Below, piece by piece: positions 39,280-47,117 of a DNA stretch of 64,000 nucleotides (positions are counted from its first letter, which is position 1; each line of letters starts with the position of its first letter). The translations under genes were made by a program, and so were the position numbers. The DNA lies in assembly GCA_030696455.1 (NCBI GenBank), contig JAUYSH010000116.1, positions 42,398-106,397 on the forward strand, written 5' to 3'. The DNA is from Elusimicrobiota bacterium. GTDB taxonomy: Bacteria; Elusimicrobiota; Elusimicrobia; UBA1565; UBA9628. A model generated the notes under the pieces. The model was not told where the DNA came from. It saw only the letters and a list, made by a program, of their open reading frames with translations, and ran no database searches.

Positions 39280-40176
39280 ATGTCCATCATCCTCGACAAA
39301 GACTCGAAGATCCTCGTGCAGGGCTTCACCGGCTCGCAGGGCACGTTCCACGCCAAGCAGTGCATGGAGTACGGCACGCAGATCGTCGCCGGCGTCACCC
39401 CCGGCCGCGGCGGCCAGAGCCACCTCGACCGGCCCGTGTTCAACACCGTGCACGACGCGGTCCGCAACACCGGCGCGTTCGTGTCGATGATCCTCGTCCC
39501 GGCGCCGTTCGCCGCCGACGCGATCATGGAGGCCGTCGACGGCGGCTGCTCGGTCGTCATCTGCATCACCGAGGGCATCCCGATCATGGACATGGCCAAG
39601 GTCAAGCGCTACATCCAGCAGGTGGAGCGCTCCGGCCGCGAGATCACCTTGATCGGGCCTAACTGCCCCGGCGTGATCACACCCGGGCAGTGCAAGGTCG
39701 GCATCATGCCCGGCTTCATCCACAAGCCCGGCGGCATCGGCGTCGTTTCCCGCTCCGGCACCTTGACCTACGAGGCCGTCGACCAGCTCACCAAGCGCGG
39801 CTTCGGCCAGTCCACCGTCGTGGGCATCGGCGGCGACCCGATCAACGGCTCCAGCTTCTCCGACATCCTCGCCAAGTTCGAGGAAGACGAGGCCACCGAC
39901 GCGATCGTCATGATCGGCGAGATCGGCGGCTCGGCGGAGGAGGACGCGGCGCGCTTCTTCAAGGACAAGATGACCAAGCCCGTGTTCGGCTTCATCGCCG
40001 GCAAGGCCGCTCCCGAGGGCCGGCGCATGGGCCACGCGGGCGCGATCGTCGAGGGCGGGGCCGGCACGCACGCCTCGAAGATCAAGGCCATGCGCGAGGC
40101 GGGCATCACCGTCGTCGAGAACCTCTCCGGCATCGGCGAGGCCGTCGCGAAGTCCCGCAAGCCGCTGGCGGCGTAA
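39280..40176 (+). CDS. sucD: succinyl-CoA synthetase alpha subunit
   Basis: A 298-residue subunit binding CoA and carrying the phosphohistidine. Motifs are [20 protein letters not shown] (CoA-binding start), [35 protein letters not shown] and the active-site [15 protein letters not shown] with the phospho-His in GHAGA. Length and order are canonical. One base separates it from sucC. A small CCCGG-CCG-CCGGG hairpin follows the stop. Confidence 0.95.
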   Translation: MSIILDKDSKILVQGFTGSQGTFHAKQCMEYGTQIVAGVTPGRGGQSHLDRPVFNTVHDAVRNTGAFVSMILVPAPFAADAIMEAVDGGCSVVICITEGIPIMDMAKVKRYIQQVERSGREITLIGPNCPGVITPGQCKVGIMPGFIHKPGGIGVVSRSGTLTYEAVDQLTKRGFGQSTVVGIGGDPINGSSFSDILAKFEEDEATDAIVMIGEIGGSAEEDAARFFKDKMTKPVFGFIAGKAAPEGRRMGHAGAIVEGGAGTHASKIKAMREAGITVVENLSGIGEAVAKSRKPLAA

Positions 40177-40197
40177 GCCCGGCCGCCGGGTATTCGC

Positions 40198-40203
40198 TAT
40201 ACT
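40198..40203 (+). promoter_or_regulatory. -10 box (TATACT) for a probable leaderless aroG transcript
   Basis: TATACT ends seven bases before the GTG start at 40211 and no Shine-Dalgarno lies between them. No good -35 is visible. The predicted transcription start coincides with the start codon. Confidence 0.4.
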
Positions 40204-40210
40204 GTCGGCC

Positions 40211-41251
40211 GTGGACAAGAAGCGGCTGATCAACGCGAACATCGCGGGGCACACTTTGCTCCCGCCTCCCCGCGAGGTGACCGAGCAGCTGCCGGCCTCG
40301 GCCCGCACCCTGGAGACCGTCGCCGCGGGGCGCGCCGCGATCTGCGGCGTGCTCGACGGCAAGGACGACCGCCTACTCGTCGTGGTCGGCCCCTGCTCGA
40401 TCCACGACCCCAAGGCCGCGCTCGAGTACGCCGAGCGCCTCAAGGTCCTGGCCGACGCGGTGTCCGACCGCTTCCTGCTGTGCATGCGCGTCTACTTCGA
40501 GAAGCCGCGCACGACCGTGGGCTGGAAGGGCCTGATCAACGACCCGGACATGAACGACTCCTTCCACATCGAGGCGGGGCTCAAGCTGGCGCGCCGGCTG
40601 CTGCTCAAGATCACCGACCTCGGCCTGCCCACGGCCTCCGAGGCGCTGGACCCGATCATGCCTCAGTACCTGTCCGACCTCGTCTGCTGGTACGCGATCG
40701 GCGCGCGCACCATCGAGTCCCAGACGCACCGGGAGATGGCCAGCGGCCTTTCCACCCCGATCGGCTTCAAGAACGGCACCGACGGGAATATCCAGGTCGC
40801 GCTCGACGCGATGCGATCGGCGCTGATGCCCCACCATTTCCTCGGCGTGGATCCGGACGGACGCATCTCGGTCTATCGAACCAAGGGCAACCGCTACGGC
40901 CACGTCGTCCTGCGCGGCGGCAAGGCGCCCAACTACGACGCGGACGGCATCGCGGCATGCCGCAAGGCGCTGCGCGCCGCCGGCCTGCCCGAGCGCATCA
41001 TGGTGGACTGCAGCCACGGCAACTCGAGCAAGGACCATCGCCGCCAGCCCTTGGTGTTCGCCGACTGCCTGGAGCAGAGGGCGCGGGGCGAGAAATGCCT
41101 CATCGGGGTCATGATCGAGAGCAACCTGAAGGAAGGCAGCCAGCCGATCCCGCGGGACCTCAAGAGGCTCGAGCACGGGGTCTCGGTCACGGACAAGTGC
41201 CTCGGCTGGGAAGCCACCGAGAAGATGATCCTCGGCGCCTACCAAGCGTAA
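40211..41251 (+). CDS. aroG: 3-deoxy-7-phosphoheptulonate (DAHP) synthase, class I
   Basis: First step of the shikimate pathway: phosphoenolpyruvate plus erythrose-4-phosphate gives DAHP. A 346-residue type I-alpha enzyme with LLVVVGPCSIHDPKAALEYA, MRVYFEKPRTTVGWKGLIND, IGFKNGTDGNIQVALDAM, HVVLRGGKAPNYD, MVDCSHGNSSKDHRRQ and IGVMIESNLKEGSQP. Feedback type (Phe, Tyr or Trp) cannot be told. The start is GTG with a TATACT box just upstream. It is followed by a strong terminator. The aromatic amino acid branch genes lie 3 kb further along on the other strand. Confidence 0.94.
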   Translation: MDKKRLINANIAGHTLLPPPREVTEQLPASARTLETVAAGRAAICGVLDGKDDRLLVVVGPCSIHDPKAALEYAERLKVLADAVSDRFLLCMRVYFEKPRTTVGWKGLINDPDMNDSFHIEAGLKLARRLLLKITDLGLPTASEALDPIMPQYLSDLVCWYAIGARTIESQTHREMASGLSTPIGFKNGTDGNIQVALDAMRSALMPHHFLGVDPDGRISVYRTKGNRYGHVVLRGGKAPNYDADGIAACRKALRAAGLPERIMVDCSHGNSSKDHRRQPLVFADCLEQRARGEKCLIGVMIESNLKEGSQPIPRDLKRLEHGVSVTDKCLGWEATEKMILGAYQA

Positions 41252-41290
41252 AGCCCTCCGGCGCTCAGGCGCCGGAGGGCTTTCTCGTTT
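41252..41290 (+). terminator. intrinsic terminator after aroG
   Basis: AGCCCTCCGGCGC (41252-41264) pairs with GCGCCGGAGGGCT (41269-41281) around a TCAG loop, a 13-bp GC-rich stem followed by TTCTCGTTT. The S8 peptidase gene converges on it, and its own stop is at 41299, so it may serve both. Confidence 0.88.
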
Positions 41291-41298
41291 CGAAAGGC

Positions 41299-43158
41299 TT
41301 AAGGCTTGAGGAGCTTGGCGGCGTACTCGAAGGCCGCCCACACGTTGATGAAGCCGTCGCCGACCTCGTTGGGCCCGGCCACCTTTTCGGCGGTCTGGGT
41401 CATCGCGTAGCGGGCGATGTCCATGGCGAGCTGGGTGCGCGCCGCCGAGGGGCCTTCGGGCAGGCCGTCTTTGAGCAGGACGAGGATGCCGCGCGTCAGC
41501 AGCAGGAACGCGCCGAACACGCCGGGGTTGCTCATCGAGGTCCCGGACATGGCCGCGCCCGGTCCGCCCAGCTCGGCCACGTTGGAGCCCGTGGGCACGG
41601 CGGCGATCAGGTTGACGCCCACGCCCGACTCGTCGGGCTTCTGCGGGTAGTCCTTGTACTCCGGCTTCGTGGAGGTGATGCGGCTGCCGGGCCCGCGCGA
41701 GGAGAAGTACGCGGTCTTCTTGTCCGCGTCGGAGGCGGCGACGGCCTTGATGCGCTCGACCTTGCCGATCACCTTGCCGTTGATGACGAGGTCGGTCGTG
41801 TAGACCGCGATGGCCGGGCCGCCGATGGTGTTGGCGCGGCTGCCGGCGTTGCCCGCGGAGACGGAGTGGTGGATGCCGCTCTCGGCGCCCTTGACGAAGA
41901 GCTTCTCGATGGCGCCCGCCGGGTTGCCTGAGCCGTCGCCCCACGAGTGCGTCGTGCCCACGGCGCCGTCCTCCTGGGCCATGTTCATCTTGAAGAGGAT
42001 GTCGCTTTCAGAGGCGCTTCCTCCGGGGAAGATATTGTAGTTGCGGCCCTCGAAGTTCCACCGGTCCACGCCGATGACCGTGCTGGCCGTGTGCGTGCCG
42101 TGGGTCTCGCTGTCGGCGTTGTTGTCCACGTTCTTGGTGAAGCGGCCCGCGAGGTAGGGGTGCGTCGCGGCCACCCAGGTGTCGAGGACGGCCCAGGGGA
42201 GCTTGGGGTTCTCGACCGTCGCGCCGAGGAGCTTGCCCACCCAGGCCTTGGCCCGGGCGAGGAAGGACGGCTTCGCGTCCGGGTCGCCGAGGACCTTGGC
42301 CAGCTCGGCCTGGAGCTTGTCGGCGTTGATGATGCGCGACATCTCCTTGAGGCCGACGCTGCGCGCGCTGGGCTCGGCCGCCTGGGGCTTGGGCACCTCG
42401 AAGATCCGGCCGCGCTGGACCTTCAGTCCCTGCGCCTCGAGCACGGCCTTGAGCAGGTCTGCGTCGGCGGCGTTGACCTTGAGGACGGCGGTGTTGATCT
42501 TGGAGACCGCGCCGATGGCTCGGGCGTTATGCGCCTCGAGCGTGCGGGGGGAGACGCCGAGCTTCTCGAGTTGGCGCTCCATGGCGGCGCCCTGGGACCG
42601 GAGGCTGACGCCGGGCTTGGCCAGGTGGAAGGGGTAAACGTCCTCGGTCATGACCTGTCCGGCGCCCTCGGGAGCGGAGAGGAGGAGCTCGACTTCGCCC
42701 TCGCTCTGGCCGATGCGGTTCTGGAAGTCCTTGCCGGCGGTTTCGCGCGACTGGGAGTCGCCCATGTCCTTGGTCTCGACGGCCGCGGCCGACAAGGCCG
42801 ACATGGTCAGCGCGAAGGGGGTGGGGTTGCCTTCCGCGGTCCGGTAGATGGCGGCGAGGGCGCCGGCGGGGGCGGGGACGGCGACGGGGGCCGCGACGGC
42901 GGCGGGGGCCGCGATGGCGGGGGCTGCCAGCAGGGCGGGCGAAGCCGTGAGGGACGGCGCGGTCAGGGCCTTATTAAGGGAGAGGGCGCCGCCCGGCATG
43001 CCGAGGGCGGGGCTGAGCGTCGGAAGGACCGACACGCGCGCGGCCGGGGCGTTGATCCGGGACGCGGCGGCCACTTGGGCCGCGGCGGACGGGGCGGCCG
43101 GGCCCATGCTCAGGACCGGCAAGGCGAAGGCGAGAACGAGCGAGAGGCTGCGTTTCAT
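41299..43158 (-). CDS. exported S8 family (subtilisin-like) serine peptidase with Ala/Pro-rich N-terminus
   Basis: A 619-residue exported peptidase. A signal peptide (SLSLVLAFALPVLSMGPAAPSA) is followed by an Ala/Pro-rich stretch to about residue 110 and a propeptide-like region to about 300. The catalytic triad is in PWAVLDTWVAATHP (Asp), SETHGTHTASTV (His) and GAAMSGTSMSNPGVFGAF (Ser); the oxyanion Asn is in HHSVSAGNAGS. The Asp motif reads LDTWV instead of the usual D(S/T)G. AGGGAGA precedes the chosen ATG; the open frame runs 30 residues further but with no signal peptide. It is probably secreted and matured by removal of the propeptide. Substrate not known. Confidence 0.9.
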   Translation of the reverse strand: MKRSLSLVLAFALPVLSMGPAAPSAAAQVAAASRINAPAARVSVLPTLSPALGMPGGALSLNKALTAPSLTASPALLAAPAIAAPAAVAAPVAVPAPAGALAAIYRTAEGNPTPFALTMSALSAAAVETKDMGDSQSRETAGKDFQNRIGQSEGEVELLLSAPEGAGQVMTEDVYPFHLAKPGVSLRSQGAAMERQLEKLGVSPRTLEAHNARAIGAVSKINTAVLKVNAADADLLKAVLEAQGLKVQRGRIFEVPKPQAAEPSARSVGLKEMSRIINADKLQAELAKVLGDPDAKPSFLARAKAWVGKLLGATVENPKLPWAVLDTWVAATHPYLAGRFTKNVDNNADSETHGTHTASTVIGVDRWNFEGRNYNIFPGGSASESDILFKMNMAQEDGAVGTTHSWGDGSGNPAGAIEKLFVKGAESGIHHSVSAGNAGSRANTIGGPAIAVYTTDLVINGKVIGKVERIKAVAASDADKKTAYFSSRGPGSRITSTKPEYKDYPQKPDESGVGVNLIAAVPTGSNVAELGGPGAAMSGTSMSNPGVFGAFLLLTRGILVLLKDGLPEGPSAARTQLAMDIARYAMTQTAEKVAGPNEVGDGFINVWAAFEYAAKLLKP

Positions 43159-43222
43159 GAAAATCTCCCTTGGGGTGAATCTGAGCCCATCGTAGCGAAG
43201 TCCCGCTCTCGCCACCGAGGGC

Positions 43223-43275
43223 CGAAGGACCGTCAACGAGGGCGGCAATGGGCCCTGCGCTCGGAGGGGCTAAGG
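43223..43275 (-). promoter_or_regulatory. upstream motif shared with the exported membrane protein gene
   Basis: On the minus strand: CCTTAG, then CCATTGC, then after 14 bases GTCCTTCG, about 65 bases before the peptidase ATG. The same blocks in the same order occur at 4602-4640 upstream of the other Ala/Pro-rich exported gene. Function not known. Confidence 0.4.
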
Positions 43276-43388
43276 ACCTAAGGGCGGATTGGAGGGGAAG
43301 GCGAGACACCCATTTTTTCTGCCATCCCCAGATTTTCCCCGGGCTGGCATATCCTAAAACCATCGGGGGCTGGACCGTCGGTCGCCTC

Positions 43389-43417
43389 TTGCGCAAATAT
43401 CATGATCCTGATATACT
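43389..43417 (+). promoter_or_regulatory. promoter and dyad operator of the toxin-antitoxin operon
   Basis: TTGCGC (43389-43394), 17 bases, TATACT (43412-43417). An inverted repeat ATATCA-N6-TGATAT (43397-43414) fills the spacer and overlaps the -10, the expected place for autorepression by the antitoxin. Confidence 0.6.
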
Positions 43418-43442
43418 GAAACCGTCCACCCCGGAGGAGTCC

Positions 43443-43706
43443 ATGCCCACCATCCGCTCCATCTCTGACCTGCGCAATCGCGCCGACGAGATTTCCCGCA
43501 TCTGCCACGCCACCGCCGAGCCCGTCTTCATCACGAAGAACGGGAGGGAGGATTTGGTCGTGATGAGCCAAGCCGCCTACGAGCAGGACCAGGCTCGCCT
43601 TGAACTCTACTCGAAGCTCGATGAGGCGGAGGCCGAATCCGAGGCCGGCCGGGGAGCGGTCGCGCACGAGGAGTTGATGGCGCGCCTCAAGAGCAAGCTG
43701 GGTTGA
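43443..43706 (+). CDS. Phd/YefM-family antitoxin
   Basis: An 87-residue DNA-binding antitoxin. The N-terminal Phd/YefM fold is seen in SISDLRNRADEISRICHATA, EPVFITKNGREDLVVMSQAA and YEQDQARLELYSKL, followed by an acidic C-terminal helix (DEAEAESEAGRGAV) that would wrap the toxin. GGAGGA lies five bases upstream of the ATG. Its stop overlaps the TTG start of the toxin gene (TTGA). A dyad over the promoter suggests autoregulation. Confidence 0.93.
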   Translation: MPTIRSISDLRNRADEISRICHATAEPVFITKNGREDLVVMSQAAYEQDQARLELYSKLDEAEAESEAGRGAVAHEELMARLKSKLG

Positions 43707-44026
43707 AGCGCCGGACGGTCGTCTACCTGCCGGCCGCGCAGCGCGATCTGCTCGACGCCTTCGATTACGTCCGCAAGGACAGCCCGGCCGCCGCGGCGGC
43801 GTGGCTCGAGCGCATCGATAGGGCCCTGGGACGCTTGGCGTCCTTCCCGCGTTCGGGCTTCGTCCCCAAGGATCGTCGCCTCGCGGCGCGCGGCTACCGG
43901 GTCGTCGTCATCGATCAGCACCTGGCGCTCTACGTCGTCGGTCCTCAGGCCGTGGAGATCCGCCGCGTCGTGCACGGACGCCGCCGGTACGCGTTCCTGT
44001 TCAAGGGAGCCAAAACGCCGCGGTGA
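43703..44026 (+). CDS. RelE/ParE-family toxin
   Basis: A 107-residue toxin starting at TTG that overlaps the antitoxin stop. The fold is seen in VVYLPAAQRDLLDAFDYVRK, AAWLERIDRALGRLASFPRSG, GYRVVVIDQHLALYVVG and VEIRRVVHGRRRY, which match the ParE/RelE superfamily. The C-terminal R-H-x-R-R-x-Y pattern with the VVHGRRRY ending is typical of ParE-type members. It could target gyrase (ParE) or ribosome-bound mRNA (RelE); sequence alone does not decide. It converges on the pheA gene, three bases apart. Confidence 0.9.
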   Translation: MKRRTVVYLPAAQRDLLDAFDYVRKDSPAAAAAWLERIDRALGRLASFPRSGFVPKDRRLAARGYRVVVIDQHLALYVVGPQAVEIRRVVHGRRRYAFLFKGAKTPR

Positions 44027-44029
44027 CGG

Positions 44030-44848
44030 TCAGCGTGCGCCGAGGGGGTAGCTGCCGAGGATCTTGACCTGCGAGGCCTCCGCGGCAAGCTCCGCGAGGG
44101 CCTTCTTGATCGGGGCATCGTCCATGCCGCCGAGCAGGTCCGCCAGGAAGATATAGGCGAAGGGATCTGAGGCGACGGGGCGCGACTCGAGCTTGGTCAG
44201 GTTGACGCCGTTATCGGCGAAGCGCTTCAGGCAGCCCAGCAGGGCGCCCGGGCGGTGGGCCGCGCTGAAGGCGAGGCTGGTCTTCTCCATCTTGAGTCCG
44301 GCGGGGACCTTGTCGCGGCGGGTGAACAGCCCGAAGCGCGTGATGTTGGCGCGCACGCTCTGGATGTTCTCGGCCAGGACCTCGAGCCCGTAGAGGGCGG
44401 CGCAGCGCTTCGGCGCGATCGCCGCCTCGCCCGGCCTGCCGTGCCCCGCGATCAGCTCGGCGGAGCCGGCCGTGTCGTACTCGGGCACCGCCTTGTAGCC
44501 GTGGGAATTCAGGAACTCGCGGCACTGGGCGAGCGCGATCGGGTGCGAGTACACGCTCCAGACGTCGCCGAGCTTGACCCCCGGCTTGGCGAGCAGGCAG
44601 TGGTCGATCGGAAGGTAGACCTCGTCGATGATGAAGATGTCGTGCGCGAGAAAGAGGTCCAGGTTGACGCCGACCGGGCCCGCGATGCTGTTCTCGAGCG
44701 GGAGTATGCCGTACTCGGCGCGGCCCGAGTCCACGGCCTCGACGACCTGCTCGCTGTACGGGAACCCGTCGGGCTCGCCTTCGGGGAAGCGCTTGAGCGC
44801 CGCCTCTTCGGAATAAGCGCCGCGCACGCCTTGGAAGGCGATCCTCAT
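44030..44848 (-). CDS. pheA: prephenate dehydratase
   Basis: Converts prephenate to phenylpyruvate for phenylalanine. A 272-residue protein with the PDT domain (AFQGVRGAYSEEAALKRF, YGILPLENSIAGPVGVNLDL, ANITRFGLF with the catalytic TRF) and a C-terminal ACT domain (SLAFSAAHRPGALLGCL, NLTKLESRPVASDPFAYIFL) that usually gives feedback control by phenylalanine. The ATG overlaps the tyrA stop (ATGA). It is the last gene of the chorismate mutase, aminotransferase, tyrA, pheA operon. Confidence 0.95.
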   Translation of the reverse strand: MRIAFQGVRGAYSEEAALKRFPEGEPDGFPYSEQVVEAVDSGRAEYGILPLENSIAGPVGVNLDLFLAHDIFIIDEVYLPIDHCLLAKPGVKLGDVWSVYSHPIALAQCREFLNSHGYKAVPEYDTAGSAELIAGHGRPGEAAIAPKRCAALYGLEVLAENIQSVRANITRFGLFTRRDKVPAGLKMEKTSLAFSAAHRPGALLGCLKRFADNGVNLTKLESRPVASDPFAYIFLADLLGGMDDAPIKKALAELAAEASQVKILGSYPLGAR

Positions 44849-45570
44849 CGCACCCTCTTGTCGACGCGGCGCAGGGCGGCCAGGAAACGGCGGCGCATCG
44901 CCGGCGCGAAGGCGTTGTAGCGGTTCATGTCGCGGAAGAGCTGCGCGGAGTCGTTCTGCACGGTCTGGAGTATGCGTAGGAGCCGCTTGTAGCCCTCGGT
45001 GTCGATGCCGGTGGGCCGAGCGCCGTACTCGAGCAGGCCCCGGCCGATGAAATGGGTCAGCACCAGAGAGGACGCCATGCGGCGGTCGTGCTCGCGGGGG
45101 GTCATCTCGACGAGCTTGAGGCCTTTGCGCTCGAAGGCGCGCCTGACGGAGGCATAGCGCGAGCGGCCGATGCGCACCTTGCACACCGCGATCTGCCGTC
45201 CGCTCAGGGATTCGGCGGCGCTGTCCGGGCCGAAGTTCGGGTGCGTGGCCAGGATCTCGACCGAGCGCGGCAGGAGTTCCTTCATCACGCGCACGGGGTG
45301 CTCCTTGACCGAGCAGACGTCGACGACCAAGGTTCCTGGGCGCAGCTGCCCGCGGATGCGCCGCAGGAGCGGCTCGAACTCCGCGATCGGAACGCAGGGC
45401 ACGACGACCTCCTGGCGGCAGACCTCCGCGAGAGGCGCGCAATCGGCGCCGAGGGCGCGGACCTTCCGCGCCACGCGCCGCGTGTCGAAGACCTTGAGCT
45501 CGTGCTCCCCGGCGAAATGGCGCGTGAGAAGGGCTCCCAGGCGGCCGAAGCCGATGATCCCGATCTTCAC
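44845..45570 (-). CDS. tyrA: prephenate (or arogenate) dehydrogenase
   Basis: A 241-residue NAD(P)-dependent dehydrogenase for tyrosine synthesis. A Rossmann motif KIGIIGFGRLGALLTRHF opens the chain, followed by VVDVCSVKEHPVRVMKELLP and THPNFGPDSAAESL with a catalytic His, and a helical C-terminal dimerisation domain. The short length, with no ACT domain, fits a minimal TyrA-C type. Whether it prefers prephenate or arogenate cannot be told. It overlaps the aminotransferase gene by 4 bases on one side and pheA on the other. Confidence 0.9.
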   Translation of the reverse strand: MKIGIIGFGRLGALLTRHFAGEHELKVFDTRRVARKVRALGADCAPLAEVCRQEVVVPCVPIAEFEPLLRRIRGQLRPGTLVVDVCSVKEHPVRVMKELLPRSVEILATHPNFGPDSAAESLSGRQIAVCKVRIGRSRYASVRRAFERKGLKLVEMTPREHDRRMASSLVLTHFIGRGLLEYGARPTGIDTEGYKRLLRILQTVQNDSAQLFRDMNRYNAFAPAMRRRFLAALRRVDKRVR

Positions 45571-46712
45571 AGCGCCGCCTCGATGCGGGCGAACGCCTCG
45601 CGGAGCACGGGCTCGGGGGAGGTGAAGCTGAAGCGCAGGAAGCCCTCCATGCCGCAGGCGGAGCCCGGCACGACGGAGACCCCGGCCTTGTGAAGAAGGT
45701 GCTCGGCCAAGCCCTCCGCGTCCTTTATATGCCCGCCGAGATGGCGCCGCGCGTCGGCGAACACGAAGAGTCCGCCCCGCGGCTTGACGCAGTCGAAGCC
45801 TCGGGAGGCGAGCGCGTAGGCGAGATCCCGTCGCTTCTGATAGACGGCGCGGCGGCGCTCGAGCTCCCCGCGGCCGAGGCCGAGGGCGGCGATCGCGCCG
45901 TGCTGAGCGAAGGTGCAGACGTTGCCGGTGATGTGCCCGTGCAGGCGCCGCGCCGCGCGCGCGATCTCGGGCGGCGCGGCGAGGAAGCCCACGCGAAAGC
46001 CGGTCATCGAGTAGCTCTTCGAGAAGGTCTGAATGGTGATCGTGCGCCTCGCGGCGCCGAGCGCCGCGACGCTGAGATGCGCGGCGCCGTCGTAAGCGAA
46101 GTCTTCGTAGGCTTCGTCGGACACGATCAGGAGGTCGCGCCGGGCGGCCAGGCGGGCGAGCGCGCGGAGAGCCGCCGCGGGATACACCGCGCCGGTCGGG
46201 TTGTTCGGCGAGTTGATGATGATCGCCCGCGTGCGCGGGGTGACCGCGCGCGCGACGGCGTCGACGTCGAGCTGGTGGGCGCGAGTCGCGACGAACACGG
46301 GCTTGGCGCCGGCCAGGCGCACCGACTCCGGGAAGCTCACCCAGTAGGGGCTCGGGATCAGCACCTCGTCTCCCGGGCCGCAGATCGTCTGGAGGGCGTC
46401 GTACAGCGCCTGCTTGGCGCCGTTGGTCACCAGGATGTCCTCGGGCGCGGCCGCGATGCCGTTGCGCGTCGCGAGCTTGCGCGAGATCAAGGCGCGGAGC
46501 TCGGGCAGGCCGGCCGCGTCGCTGTAGCGCGTCAACCCGCGCGAGAGCGCGCGCCGGGTCGCCTCGAGCACCTTCGAAGGCGCGGGCAGGTCCGGCTCGC
46601 CCTCGAGAAGGCTCAGCACCTCGCGGCCCCCGGCGCGCAGGCGCGCCGCGACGGCGGAGAGGCGCAGCGTCGCGGACTCGGAGGCCGCCTCCGCGCGGCT
46701 AGAAAGCCTCAT
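45567..46712 (-). CDS. class I/II pyridoxal-phosphate aminotransferase, aspartate/aromatic type
   Basis: A 381-residue transaminase of the aspartate aminotransferase I-beta group. Landmarks are LTRYSDAAGLPELRALIS, IIINSPNNPTGAVYPAAALR, VSDEAYEDFAY, QTFSKSYSMTGFRVGFL (PLP Lys in SFSKxY-like context) and GLFVFADARRHLG, ending with VPGSACGMEGFLRFSF. In this operon it probably transaminates phenylpyruvate and 4-hydroxyphenylpyruvate, or prephenate to arogenate. It starts 14 bases inside the end of the chorismate mutase gene. Confidence 0.92.
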   Translation of the reverse strand: MRLSSRAEAASESATLRLSAVAARLRAGGREVLSLLEGEPDLPAPSKVLEATRRALSRGLTRYSDAAGLPELRALISRKLATRNGIAAAPEDILVTNGAKQALYDALQTICGPGDEVLIPSPYWVSFPESVRLAGAKPVFVATRAHQLDVDAVARAVTPRTRAIIINSPNNPTGAVYPAAALRALARLAARRDLLIVSDEAYEDFAYDGAAHLSVAALGAARRTITIQTFSKSYSMTGFRVGFLAAPPEIARAARRLHGHITGNVCTFAQHGAIAALGLGRGELERRRAVYQKRRDLAYALASRGFDCVKPRGGLFVFADARRHLGGHIKDAEGLAEHLLHKAGVSVVPGSACGMEGFLRFSFTSPEPVLREAFARIEAAL

Positions 46713-46986
46713 GATACTGCGTCTCTTTGGAGTTCATCATGATCAGGCGGAACAGCACCTCGACGAACTCGTCGTTGAGCTTCTTCCTTCGGCCGAGCTT
46801 CTTGACCCGGTCGACCAGCGCCTGCTCGCGCTTGCGGTCGTAGATCGGCACGTCAAGCACCTTCTTGACGCGGGCCAGCCGGATCACCAGGTCTCGCCGC
46901 TTGCCGAGCAGGCTGATGATGCCGTCGTCGGCGGCGTCGATGCCGGTCCGGATATCCGCGAGGTCCTTCTTGATGTCGCGCTTCAT
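46699..46986 (-). CDS. chorismate mutase (AroQ class)
   Basis: A 95-residue all-helical chorismate mutase. It has DIRTGIDAADDGIISLLGKR, VIRLARVKKVLDVPIYDRKR with the basic active-site residues, and FVEVLFRLIMMNSKETQ, matching AroQ/PheA N-terminal monofunctional mutases. It starts the operon that then encodes an aminotransferase, TyrA and PheA, so all steps from chorismate to Phe and Tyr are present except transport. The gene starts directly at an ATG with upstream sequence rich in A/T; no clear promoter was assigned. Confidence 0.93.
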   Translation of the reverse strand: MKRDIKKDLADIRTGIDAADDGIISLLGKRRDLVIRLARVKKVLDVPIYDRKREQALVDRVKKLGRRKKLNDEFVEVLFRLIMMNSKETQYHEAF

Positions 46987-47081
46987 TCGGTCATTCTATT
47001 ACATTGGCCGCGCGGAGGCGTCGATTCCGCGGCCAACAAAATGTCACCGCCCGGCAATCACGCCGCGCCCGAACGCGGCGC

Positions 47082-47087
47082 TATAAT
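47082..47087 (+). promoter_or_regulatory. consensus -10 box of the HAD gene
   Basis: TATAAT lies 30 bases before the ATG at 47118 and six bases before an in-frame ATG at 47094. No matching -35 is visible. Confidence 0.4.
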
Positions 47088-47117
47088 CGCGCCATGGAAC
47101 ACAGGGGGTCGGACCAC

